A DNA stretch of 64,000 bases from a candidate division CSSED10-310 bacterium (GTDB taxonomy: Bacteria > CSSED10-310 > JAFGJC01). Under the pieces are notes generated by a model. The model was not told the origin of the DNA. It ran no database searches and saw nothing but the letters and a program-made list of their open reading frames with translations. Made by a program: the position numbers and the translations under genes. The stretch covers positions 124,001 to 188,000 of the forward strand of contig JAFGLW010000030.1 in assembly GCA_016927905.1 (NCBI GenBank). Direction: 5' to 3'. Shown piece by piece: positions 28,402-35,909 of the stretch (positions within the stretch are counted from its first letter, which is position 1; each line of letters opens with the position of its first letter).

Positions 28402-29295
28402 TCAGTCCGGTACCACTTCAACCCGGTAAATCCGTGCTCCCAGTTCCCGCGTGTCTTCGCCCAGTCCGCTCAAAACCGGTACCACCGTCCGCCCGGCATT
28501 CAGCATGAGAAATAGTTCCGGATCCGTGCCCAGAAATGCGGACGGCAAATGGTACAAGCGGCGGCTGGGGAAATCCCCCAGTGCAATCCGGTCGATTGCA
28601 GTCTTACCGATGGATATATCCAGCCATGATTCCAGGGGAAGGGGACAGGAACATTCAATATACATCCGCACATCCCGCAGCGGATTCGGAAACATGAGCA
28701 CCGCTTCGGATCCGATCCAGAAAAAAGCTGATGTTCCGTCCGGTTCCGTTTCAGTGGCATGACATCCTCTGATCCGGGTGATCTTCCAGTGTCCGTGCCC
28801 GGCCAGCGGAAGCGATTCGGCGATCCGAATCGGATCGAGTTTCAATCGAAGATGTCCGCCCGTTCCGGTCTGCATGTAATAGGTTTCCCCACCAGCGCAG
28901 AGATATCCGGCCGTTACCGGAATTTCACCTGTGGCAGCGGATTCGGGTATCCATACCGGCTCCGTAAACCGATACCGGCGGGATGGTTTCCACCCGGTCA
29001 TCGTCGGAATCACCGGAATCTTCAGATCCCACAAAATGCTGTCTCCGGGCCCGTGAAACTGAACCGATAGGAGGGGATCGGTCGGCGGTGGCGCAAACCG
29101 GCGTGCGGTGTCGAATGTTACGGTCACTTCGGCAAGAGTGCCGGCGGTCGGTGTTTTTGGATACCACTTCAAATCGAGATCGGCATGAATCGATTGAACC
29201 CGCACCGCTTCTTCACTGTTAACGCGAACGGACGGGATGATAAGCGGACAGAATACCAAAACGGTGATCCACCGCAGGACGGTGCAGCGACTCAC
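28402..29295 (-). CDS. exported protein of unknown function, paralogue of the lipoprotein at 23085-23990
   Basis: 297 residues with a signal peptide but no lipobox. The GTG start at 29295 overlaps the stop of the SGNH hydrolase gene (GTGA). It shares its arrangement with the lipoprotein at 23085-23990: SILWDLKIPV against EILWQDDHAP, then RYRFTEPVWIP against RYERIVYVPLIP, then TAGYLCAGGETYYM against VMGLYGAGENRYSL, and a late ELG followed by a beta strand. Both look like two Ig-like beta domains in tandem. No enzyme motif is visible. Being translated with an SGNH hydrolase suggests a role in carbohydrate or ester modification at the surface; that is inference. Confidence 0.65.
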   Translation of the reverse strand: MSRCTVLRWITVLVFCPLIIPSVRVNSEEAVRVQSIHADLDLKWYPKTPTAGTLAEVTVTFDTARRFAPPPTDPLLSVQFHGPGDSILWDLKIPVIPTMTGWKPSRRYRFTEPVWIPESAATGEIPVTAGYLCAGGETYYMQTGTGGHLRLKLDPIRIAESLPLAGHGHWKITRIRGCHATETEPDGTSAFFWIGSEAVLMFPNPLRDVRMYIECSCPLPLESWLDISIGKTAIDRIALGDFPSRRLYHLPSAFLGTDPELFLMLNAGRTVVPVLSGLGEDTRELGARIYRVEVVPD

Positions 29296-30899
29296 AGAAG
29301 TTCAGCCCAGGTCTCGGCCATCAGCAAATAACCCATCTCGTTGAAATGTGCCCAGTCGCCGTTGTAAAAATATTCCGGAAGTTGCAGGGGTGCATTGTAG
29401 AATGCCGATTCCAGATCGGCCAGCACGACACCGGTTTCCTGAGCCAGATCGCGGATGTCCAGATTCAGCAGATCGATATCCCCCTGCACATAAGCCCGTT
29501 CCGATTCCGGATTCACCGGAGGCAGCGTTGCGATCAGGGGTTCCGCATAAAAGGCCCGGGATTGCTGAATCATATTGTAAAGATGTTCCTTGACATGACA
29601 GTCGAAATTGTCGCATCCCGGCGCTCCGGGATCGATTGCATCCACGGTCCCGAACAGGATCAATGTCACGGAGGGGCCATGATATTTCAATGCCTGCTCC
29701 ATCTCCCAGTCACCCGTGTAGGCATGACCGCCGGGAAACCAAGATCGTTCCGCTTCACAAACCACATTGATCCGATCTCCATACCGGGAACGCAGGGTCC
29801 GCTGCAGAATGGGCGGATATCCCGCAAATCCGCTTCCCCACGTGTCGGACCCGTAGCCACCTGTTATGGAATCCCCATAAGCCATGTAACGGTAATTGGC
29901 GATTTTTGAGAATTCAAATGGAATGGAAAAACTGCCGTGATGACCGTCGTCTCCAACCGCCGCCACCCGCCATTTGAGCTGCCCGTAGAAATCGTTCCAG
30001 ATCTGCTGGGTGATCCCATATTCCGAAAAATCAAAATGCGTGTCCGAAAACGTAAAATATTCCAGTCCGTCCGGGAAGACGGCATCACCGTAGATTAACT
30101 GCACGTGATATTCCACAGCTCCGTCAACGGGTTCCCAGTTCAATACCGGAACAACACTCTCCGACGGCAATCGGGTATGGTTGGCCGGTGAAGTCGGGGA
30201 GGGTTTGTCGAGTGTTGTTTTGGAGAAATAAAAGGATTCGGAATGGGGTCCGGGAACATCGTTCACCTCCAGGCCCCACACCCGCCAGAAAAATGTGTTC
30301 ACAATCGCATTCCATGCTTCCGGATCCCCGGTGGAAAAATCCAATACCGTTCCGGGAATCCGAAACCAGCCATACGAGGTTTCAAATTCGATGTCCTCGG
30401 CAAACTCGATGGCATAACAAACCGCCGTTTCAAGGGAAGACCACGTCAGCACCGGCATCGGATCACCGATACCGAACCGGGCGTCTTTCCCCGGTGTCAG
30501 CAAATCGGCAGCCGGAGTAACGCTTTTGGCAAACACCCATACATCACTCCAGTCTGTCCATTCATCCACCTGCGCCCGTACCTGCCAGTAAAGCTGGATG
30601 CTGAGTTCATCCCATTCTTCCTGTGACAGAAAATCCGCAAAATCAAGGATGGTTTCCAAAGATTCGAATACAAACCCGTATTGCATATCCGGAGTGAAAG
30701 AAAGCAATATTTCATATTTTACCGCATCGGCGATTTCTTCAAATTCAATCCAGACAATCGGATCGCCCGGTACATATCTGTCTCCGTCGGGTGGATGAAT
30801 CTGCCGGGGAGCGGAACCGGCGGCTAAAGAAAGGGATGACACCCACGCAATCCACCCGATCATCATGGATCCAGGCTTTAAAATGTGCCATAATCTCAT
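29292..30899 (-). CDS. secreted SGNH/GDSL hydrolase with three N-terminal beta-sandwich repeats
   Basis: 535 residues. Signal peptide, then three repeats of about 95 residues of FN3-like character, each with a P-x(0-1)-W-x-x-x-x-x-A-x-x-Y pattern (VWIEFEEIADAVKYEI, VLTWSSLETAVCYAI, VLNWEPVDGAVEYHV), then an SGNH domain from about residue 340. Block I is YGDSITGG with Ser344; block V is DWAHFNEMG with Asp515 and His518. Block III, usually G-x-N-D, reads GTVD with Val419 where the oxyanion Asn is expected. The start at 30899 has GGGAGG eight bases upstream. It is translationally coupled to the unknown exported protein downstream. Confidence 0.8.
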   Translation of the reverse strand: MRLWHILKPGSMMIGWIAWVSSLSLAAGSAPRQIHPPDGDRYVPGDPIVWIEFEEIADAVKYEILLSFTPDMQYGFVFESLETILDFADFLSQEEWDELSIQLYWQVRAQVDEWTDWSDVWVFAKSVTPAADLLTPGKDARFGIGDPMPVLTWSSLETAVCYAIEFAEDIEFETSYGWFRIPGTVLDFSTGDPEAWNAIVNTFFWRVWGLEVNDVPGPHSESFYFSKTTLDKPSPTSPANHTRLPSESVVPVLNWEPVDGAVEYHVQLIYGDAVFPDGLEYFTFSDTHFDFSEYGITQQIWNDFYGQLKWRVAAVGDDGHHGSFSIPFEFSKIANYRYMAYGDSITGGYGSDTWGSGFAGYPPILQRTLRSRYGDRINVVCEAERSWFPGGHAYTGDWEMEQALKYHGPSVTLILFGTVDAIDPGAPGCDNFDCHVKEHLYNMIQQSRAFYAEPLIATLPPVNPESERAYVQGDIDLLNLDIRDLAQETGVVLADLESAFYNAPLQLPEYFYNGDWAHFNEMGYLLMAETWAELL

Positions 30900-30926
30900 T
30901 TTACAACCTCCCGGCATGACTATTGA

Positions 30927-30955
30927 GATATAGCAGGATTGGCAGATGAACTCAA
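30927..30955 (-). promoter_or_regulatory. probable promoter of the SGNH hydrolase gene
   Basis: Minus strand: TTGAGT (30955-30950), 17 bases, TATATC (30932-30927), with a leader of about 20 bases to the ATG at 30899. Four to five matches per box. The 211-base gap up to the Rrf2 gene also holds a weaker plus-strand candidate, TTGGAT (31013-31018) and TATAGA (31037-31042), 18 apart. Confidence 0.45.
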
Positions 30956-31110
30956 TGAATTCGACGCTGTTCCGGTGTCGGAATGATGTGTTTCGATACC
31001 CGAATCGAATTTTTGGATTTTTTGTCGGAATTGTATTATAGATATTTCTTCCGGTATTGAAATCCGGATTCAAGGCGATAACCGGAATTCGAGGTGAGGG
31101 GAGAAGGCGG

Positions 31111-31572
31111 ATGCGGGTTACAACACAAGGTGAATATGGACTGAGATGCATCATCAATATCGGGAAAAATTGTCACAGGGGTCCGGTATCGATTCAATTC
31201 ATTTCGGACGACGAGGGGCTGCCCAGAACCTATGTGGAACAGCTGCTCCTGAAGCTGCGACGCCATAAATTGATCAAAAGCGTCCGGGGTGCTCACGGCG
31301 GCTACCTCCTCGCCCGACCGCCTGAAACCATAACCGTCCGGCAAATTATCGAAGCGCTGGAGGGGAAGATTTTTGAAATCGTCTGTGAACGGCGAGCCCG
31401 AAGCCGGGTCAAATGCAAATATCAGGGGGAAGGCGTCTTGCGGCAGATCTGGAACGAGATCAAAAGCAATTTGGAGGAATTACTGGACAATTACTCCCTG
31501 GACAGACTCATCAGAGAGGAACAGTCTCGATACCCCGATCGCACCAATTCCCGAACCTTATCTGAACGATAA
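31111..31572 (+). CDS. Rrf2-family transcriptional regulator
   Basis: 153 residues; winged helix-turn-helix regulator. The family signature RGAHGGYLLARPPETITVRQI is intact, with the typical MRVTTQGEYGLRCIINI start. The 3-cysteine cluster of IscR-type members is not complete: the loop has only Cys at EIVC and KC, eleven residues apart, so a classical [2Fe-2S] cluster site is doubtful. ATG at 31111 has GAGGGGAGAAGG just upstream; a 31057 start would lack such a site. An imperfect palindrome TTGAA...TTCAA (31057-31073) lies close to the start and could be an operator for autoregulation. Its 3' end overlaps the convergent large membrane gene by 15 bases. Confidence 0.85.
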   Translation: MRVTTQGEYGLRCIINIGKNCHRGPVSIQFISDDEGLPRTYVEQLLLKLRRHKLIKSVRGAHGGYLLARPPETITVRQIIEALEGKIFEIVCERRARSRVKCKYQGEGVLRQIWNEIKSNLEELLDNYSLDRLIREEQSRYPDRTNSRTLSER

Positions 31573-34554
31573 ATTCCGCAATGCGAATCCGAAGGGTTCG
31601 TCGCCCTGGTGCGGACCCGCATATACGAAATCGACCCCGCCGTCCGGAATCACTTCCAGCGCCGTTCCCGGATCCGCCCCTCGCACGCCGATAAACGCAT
31701 GCCCCGCACCGCTCAACCTGGGATCGAGATGAAGACCCAGAGCGGATAAACTCTTCCAGCCGATCGAATCGATACATTTTTCAGCTCCGGCCAGAGCCAC
31801 ACCACAGATGATTTGACCCCGGGGAAGGTTCTCGATCCAATCGGCCATCCTGGTATTCGCCACCGGATCCGTGACCATATCGAACACGGCAGGCGGCTCA
31901 ACGGGAGGTATCCGGACCAGATTGTAACCCGGACCGTGCGGTGACAGGTTGATCCCATCGTAAAATACATCCCCGTAAAAACCCGTTCCGGCTGCAGGGC
32001 CGGAGCGTACCAAAATCGGCTTGGGTGACTGGACACCGGTTCGGCCGATCCGGGTATCCGTTGAACCTGCACAGATCTCTTCCGGAGGAATGAAACGACG
32101 TGAAACCAATGTCCAGATCAAAGCGGTTCTCCGGGGCAGATCAAGGGGCAATTCAAACCGGTACCGGTGCCAACCGGGCAGAATATCCGCAGTGCCGATG
32201 ATTTGATCCTCAATCCAGAGAGCAACCGACTGGTTCAGGGCATTCCGGCAGTCGATGTAATACATGTCCAGATCAACCGACACCGAGCCATCGGGAATCC
32301 CCTGCTCGATGATCACCGGATTGCGCACAGAAACATGGCAAGTGCCGGGCAGCAGGGCCGCGGGGGAAAATATCCAATCGTGACGGATCGGTCGATCCTC
32401 CAGACCGGAAATGGAAGTGACCGCCGAGTAAACGGAACCCGACGGGAGCGGTTCCGTTCGGGCCGGCATCGTTTTATCCCAGTCTATCAAGCTTTCAACC
32501 GGTTTCCCGTCGAGCAGGTATTGAAGCACACCCGGCAGATTCGACCGATCGGCCCGGTAGACGGTATATGATCCGGCCTTGAAACGGGTTTTGAAGAAAC
32601 GGGGCCGGTCGAATTTTGATGTTCCTGCCGGGTAACGCCCGATTTCGTAGCGCCCGATCAACCACCCTCCGATATTTTCCCGAATGGAATATTCAAAAAG
32701 GTCCAAAAGGTGGGGTGAGGCCAGATGGTTCTGAATGGTCTTCACCCGCCGGGCGGCCGCTGCTTTCCCAATCTGAAACTGCCCTCCGTAATAGGTTCGG
32801 CCGGCATGCATGCATCGCTCGGCAAAAGGTGGTATCAGGTTCGGCAGGATGCCATTCCGTTCCGGGCTGAATCGCTCCGGATCGCCTTGAAACATTTCCT
32901 CCGGGAACGCCTCTCGTCGTATGGATCTCAGGAGATCTTGATGGGAGGCGTCAAGATACAGCGTGAAACGGCCGTTGTAAATATCCTGCATGTTGTAGGC
33001 ATCCGTCACAACCGACGTCAATCCCGGCAGGCAGAAAACAGCCAGGACAGCCATGACCGCTTTCCGGTTTCCGGAAAACCGGGAAAAAAGCAGACCGATT
33101 CCCCCGGCGCAGGCCAGAAAAAATATAAACCCTCCGCGCAAACCGAATTCATTCTCGTAATCCTGGATAACCATTCCGAATATAACACCGAGAGAAATAA
33201 CCATCAGGAGAAGAGAACCCGCCGCGGCGGGGAACTGCCGGTTCCGGTTCAGGAAAACACCCGCCAGCGCCATGAACGGAAGCAATCCGAAATTCAACAG
33301 AAAAATACGACCCATGTCCACGGGGGAAATGTCGTGGGATCCCCAAACCAAACTGCCCCGGTTCACCGCCAGCATCTCGAGTTTGGTCCAGATACAGAAA
33401 GATACGCCAATGATCCCGATCGTTTCCGTCCAGCGCATCCAGGGGATTTCCCGGCGCCGGACCGCCACAGCAATCTCCACACATCCAAGCCATGCGAAAA
33501 AAATAACGCCGATAAACATCGAACACCCGGTGACGACCAGATAAATGAATGCCAGGATCGGCTGCACGTGTTTTCGGATCCCGCCGGTTTCCGAAATCAG
33601 ATGGACTGCGGCAATAAGGAACAGAGCCAGCGCGGTCAGGTGCTGGGGCGTGAACAGAAGCCCCCGGAATAAGGTGTCGATCTGGGGCGGCCCGATTATC
33701 CACCGGGTCAGCCCGTCGATGTTCTGGTGGCGGAAATCCCATGGGTTCAGACCCGCCCGGCATCGGGTTACCAGCCAGTAAAACCCTTCGTAACTTCCGC
33801 AAAACATGACGGCAAATCCGGTAAAAGCGGCCGCAGGTCTGCTTCCGGACAGCATTCGGACCACAAGAAACACCAGGATTGTGAATGACAGGGCGATCAG
33901 GAGATTCATTCCGATCAGGATTCGTTCCGCATCCAGATGGGGTGGTCCCAAGCGGTAACATCCTGCTGCGAACTGGAATACCAGCCAGTAATAATGCAGG
34001 GATTCGCCTGCAAAATAGGGATTCCGTGGAGGCATGTGCCCGTGCGCCAGCTCGGTTACGACCGACAGGTGAACGAGAAAATCATGATCGAAATAGGCCC
34101 GGTATGCATTGCCCGAAACCGTTTCCTTCCCGATGTTCAAATACGGCATGCCGATCATGCAAACTGCCAGGGCAAGCAATACCCATAACGCCGCGGATTC
34201 GCGACGCGCGGCCGATCTGAAGAACCTTTTCAGGGAATCGAACCGATAAACAGAGAGAACCGCAGCGATCGCCGTCGGTAACATCCAGATCAGAGGACTG
34301 GTCAATCCAGAATATTGGAGCAGTGAAACGGAGAGGGCGACTCCGGGTATGCCCAGCAGAAAGGATGCAGCCGCCGTTTCAGTAAGGGAAAACCGGGAAT
34401 GAAAATCCGTTGTACGCAGGATCAGGAAACCGATCCCGCAGGCGCCCGCCGCACCGAATCCCAGAAAAAAAAGCTCGAGTAGCGGGACGGATAACAGGAT
34501 CAGGAAACCCGGGAAAAGCGGCAGCAAAATGATGAAAAACCACCGTTTCAACAC
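31558..34554 (-). CDS. large multi-pass membrane protein, DUF2298/GT-C-like
   Basis: 998 residues. The first 550 residues hold about 14-15 hydrophobic segments; after about residue 120 comes a loop with YFDHDFLVHLSVVTE and the SLHYYWLVF motif, which is the pattern of DUF2298 ('YYY') membrane proteins, a GT-C-like group. The C-terminal 430 residues form a soluble, probably exported, region with two or three beta domains. The start is GTG at 34554, with no strong ribosome site. It is last of a minus-strand trio: ABC ATPase, PilZ protein and this. A transferase acting on a lipid-linked sugar is plausible by family, but donor and acceptor are unknown. Length is within the range of the family. Confidence 0.7.
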   Translation of the reverse strand: MLKRWFFIILLPLFPGFLILLSVPLLELFFLGFGAAGACGIGFLILRTTDFHSRFSLTETAAASFLLGIPGVALSVSLLQYSGLTSPLIWMLPTAIAAVLSVYRFDSLKRFFRSAARRESAALWVLLALAVCMIGMPYLNIGKETVSGNAYRAYFDHDFLVHLSVVTELAHGHMPPRNPYFAGESLHYYWLVFQFAAGCYRLGPPHLDAERILIGMNLLIALSFTILVFLVVRMLSGSRPAAAFTGFAVMFCGSYEGFYWLVTRCRAGLNPWDFRHQNIDGLTRWIIGPPQIDTLFRGLLFTPQHLTALALFLIAAVHLISETGGIRKHVQPILAFIYLVVTGCSMFIGVIFFAWLGCVEIAVAVRRREIPWMRWTETIGIIGVSFCIWTKLEMLAVNRGSLVWGSHDISPVDMGRIFLLNFGLLPFMALAGVFLNRNRQFPAAAGSLLLMVISLGVIFGMVIQDYENEFGLRGGFIFFLACAGGIGLLFSRFSGNRKAVMAVLAVFCLPGLTSVVTDAYNMQDIYNGRFTLYLDASHQDLLRSIRREAFPEEMFQGDPERFSPERNGILPNLIPPFAERCMHAGRTYYGGQFQIGKAAAARRVKTIQNHLASPHLLDLFEYSIRENIGGWLIGRYEIGRYPAGTSKFDRPRFFKTRFKAGSYTVYRADRSNLPGVLQYLLDGKPVESLIDWDKTMPARTEPLPSGSVYSAVTSISGLEDRPIRHDWIFSPAALLPGTCHVSVRNPVIIEQGIPDGSVSVDLDMYYIDCRNALNQSVALWIEDQIIGTADILPGWHRYRFELPLDLPRRTALIWTLVSRRFIPPEEICAGSTDTRIGRTGVQSPKPILVRSGPAAGTGFYGDVFYDGINLSPHGPGYNLVRIPPVEPPAVFDMVTDPVANTRMADWIENLPRGQIICGVALAGAEKCIDSIGWKSLSALGLHLDPRLSGAGHAFIGVRGADPGTALEVIPDGGVDFVYAGPHQGDEPFGFALRNLSFR

Positions 34555-34599
34555 GAAACCCGAACCCTTAATCCAACGGAATAAGCCGCATCCGGCATG

Positions 34600-34959
34600 T
34601 CACCGGATGGATCGGAGAAATGCAGCCAGCAAATGCTTCTGAGCCGGGCGCATCCGGTCGAACTTCAACCGGATATGCCAGACTCCGGGTCGATCTTCCC
34701 ACTGCTCGATCAATTGCGCTTTTACCCGGATCAGTTCTTCCTCCAGTGCGATGTCCATCTCCAGATCATCCGGATGTGTGATCGGATTGGCCAGGGCAAC
34801 CAAGGCACCGCTTACCGAAAGATCCAATGTCTTCGCAATTCCCTGCGATACAATCTCCCCCTCACCGCTCTTTTCATAATAGGTCAACAGATTCAGAGAT
34901 TGGAACCGGACCGAATCCCTGCGTTCTTTGTTTGAGTGCGTGATCATCGATATCTCCAT
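34600..34959 (-). CDS. PilZ-domain c-di-GMP-binding protein
   Basis: 119-residue single-domain protein. Both c-di-GMP contacts are present: ERRDSVRF (RxxxR) near residue 13 and DLSVSGALV (DxSxxG) near residue 47. The ATG at 34959 has GGGGAAGA closely upstream; ATG 34947 is an alternative with GGAG at seven bases. It lies 27 bases after the ABC ATPase and 45 bases before the 998-residue membrane protein, all on the minus strand, so c-di-GMP probably controls this unit or its product. A short perfect hairpin (CATCCGG/CCGGATG, 34589-34609) covers its stop codon, without the T-run of an intrinsic terminator. Confidence 0.82.
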   Translation of the reverse strand: MEISMITHSNKERRDSVRFQSLNLLTYYEKSGEGEIVSQGIAKTLDLSVSGALVALANPITHPDDLEMDIALEEELIRVKAQLIEQWEDRPGVWHIRLKFDRMRPAQKHLLAAFLRSIR

Positions 34960-34986
34960 TCTTCCCCGATACGGATGGTATTTCCG

Positions 34987-35757
34987 TCATCTGCTCCGGT
35001 GAACCATTTCCTGATCATCCAGAATCGGGCCTTTTTCCAGACCCCGGATAAACTGATAGACATAAGGATCCCGGGAGGAGGCGATTTCTTCCGGAGTTCC
35101 GTAGATGTGTATGCGGCGGTGAATAAGCATGCCCATGTGGGTTGCCAGGCGGAATGCGGTGTTCATATCGTTGGATATGATCAATGTCGTGGTGCCCAGT
35201 CGTTTGTTGAGATCCTTGATCAGATCCATGATCGTATCCGCGGTGACCGGATCGAGACCGTCTGTGGGCGCGTCGTAGAAAAGAATTTTGGGCCTGTGAA
35301 CGGTTGCCCGGGCGATCCCGACTCGCTTCTGCATTCCCCCGGACAGTTCCGCCGGTTTCAAATGCTCGGAATCTTCCAGGTTGACCAGTTTCAACTCGGA
35401 TACAACCTTGTCCATGATTTCTTCCGGTGTCATTCGGCTATGATTCGAAAGATAAAAACCGACGTTCTGAGCCACGGTCAGGGAATCAAACAGAGCGTTG
35501 TTCTGAAACAATGTTCCCGTCTTCAGACGCATTTGAATTTTGTCGTCTTCCGGCATGGTATCAATCCGTTCGCCGTCGATTGTGATTCGACCGCTGTCCG
35601 GCCGGATCAGGCCGAGACATAGTTTGACAAGGAGTGTTTTACCCATGGCGCTGGGGCCGAAAATAACCGTTGTTTCGCGTTCCCGGACATGAAGATTCAG
35701 GTCCTCAAAAATCCGGATGTTGCCAAACGATTTGGATATATTCTCCAGACGAATCAT
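34987..35757 (-). CDS. MlaF-type ABC ATPase lacking the catalytic glutamate and H-loop histidine
   Basis: 256 residues, closest by motif to the MlaF/Ttg2A ATPases of Mce-type lipid transporters: Q-loop Gln85 in TLFQNNALFDSLTV, signature LSGGMQKRVGIARA, D-loop GLDP. Three key positions are altered. Walker A is GPSAMGKT (residues 34-41), with Ala37 where a glycine is usual. After Walker B Asp162 the catalytic Glu is Ala163 (YDAPTDGLDP; codon GCG). The H-loop His is Asn196 (IISND; codon AAC). ATP may be bound, but hydrolysis looks unlikely. No MlaE permease or MlaD-type gene is adjacent. The start at 35757 follows a -10 box by seven bases and has no ribosome site, so the transcript may be leaderless. 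Confidence 0.85.
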   Translation of the reverse strand: MIRLENISKSFGNIRIFEDLNLHVRERETTVIFGPSAMGKTLLVKLCLGLIRPDSGRITIDGERIDTMPEDDKIQMRLKTGTLFQNNALFDSLTVAQNVGFYLSNHSRMTPEEIMDKVVSELKLVNLEDSEHLKPAELSGGMQKRVGIARATVHRPKILFYDAPTDGLDPVTADTIMDLIKDLNKRLGTTTLIISNDMNTAFRLATHMGMLIHRRIHIYGTPEEIASSRDPYVYQFIRGLEKGPILDDQEMVHRSR

Positions 35758-35764
35758 GAAAGTT

Positions 35765-35793
35765 ATTATGAGTCGGGACGATTCCCGGGTCAA
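35765..35793 (-). promoter_or_regulatory. promoter of the ABC ATPase-PilZ unit, apparently leaderless
   Basis: Minus strand: TTGACC (35793-35788), 17 bases, CATAAT (35770-35765). The ATG of the ABC ATPase is at 35757, so only seven bases separate the -10 box from the start codon and transcription would begin at or next to the A of ATG. No Shine-Dalgarno sequence exists there. Confidence 0.55.
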
Positions 35794-35800
35794 CCGGGAA
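35782..35800. repeat. perfect inverted repeat over the -35 box, possible operator
   Basis: TTCCCGG (35782-35788), five-base spacer, CCGGGAA (35794-35800): a perfect 7-bp inverted repeat. It covers the -35 box of the minus-strand promoter of the ABC ATPase. A dimeric repressor bound here would block that promoter. CCGG-containing palindromes are common in this window, so chance is possible. Confidence 0.4.
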
Positions 35801-35843
35801 CCGGCGGGACCAGTCCGGATTCGATGGAAACGCGGTGCTTGTT

Positions 35844-35872
35844 TTGCGTCAACGCCGGTCGAAATGTACAAT
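35844..35872 (+). promoter_or_regulatory. promoter of the PTPS-related membrane protein gene
   Basis: TTGCGT at 35844-35849, 17 bases, TACAAT at 35867-35872; leader of about 30 bases to the ATG at 35910. It faces away from the ABC ATPase promoter about 50 bases away, so the two units share one control region. Confidence 0.5.
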
Positions 35873-35909
35873 CTGCTTCGGCAGGCGGAGTCAGACGGAA
35901 GGAAGGGAG

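Noticed and set aside
32725-33672. Open frame of 315 codons on the plus strand opposite the 998-residue membrane gene.
   Set aside because: Low-complexity, His/Arg/Gln-rich translation typical of antisense reading; the membrane gene has clear helices and family motifs.
34589-34609. Perfect CATCCGG/CCGGATG hairpin at the end of the PilZ gene.
   Set aside because: No run of T follows on either strand, so it is not listed as an intrinsic terminator.
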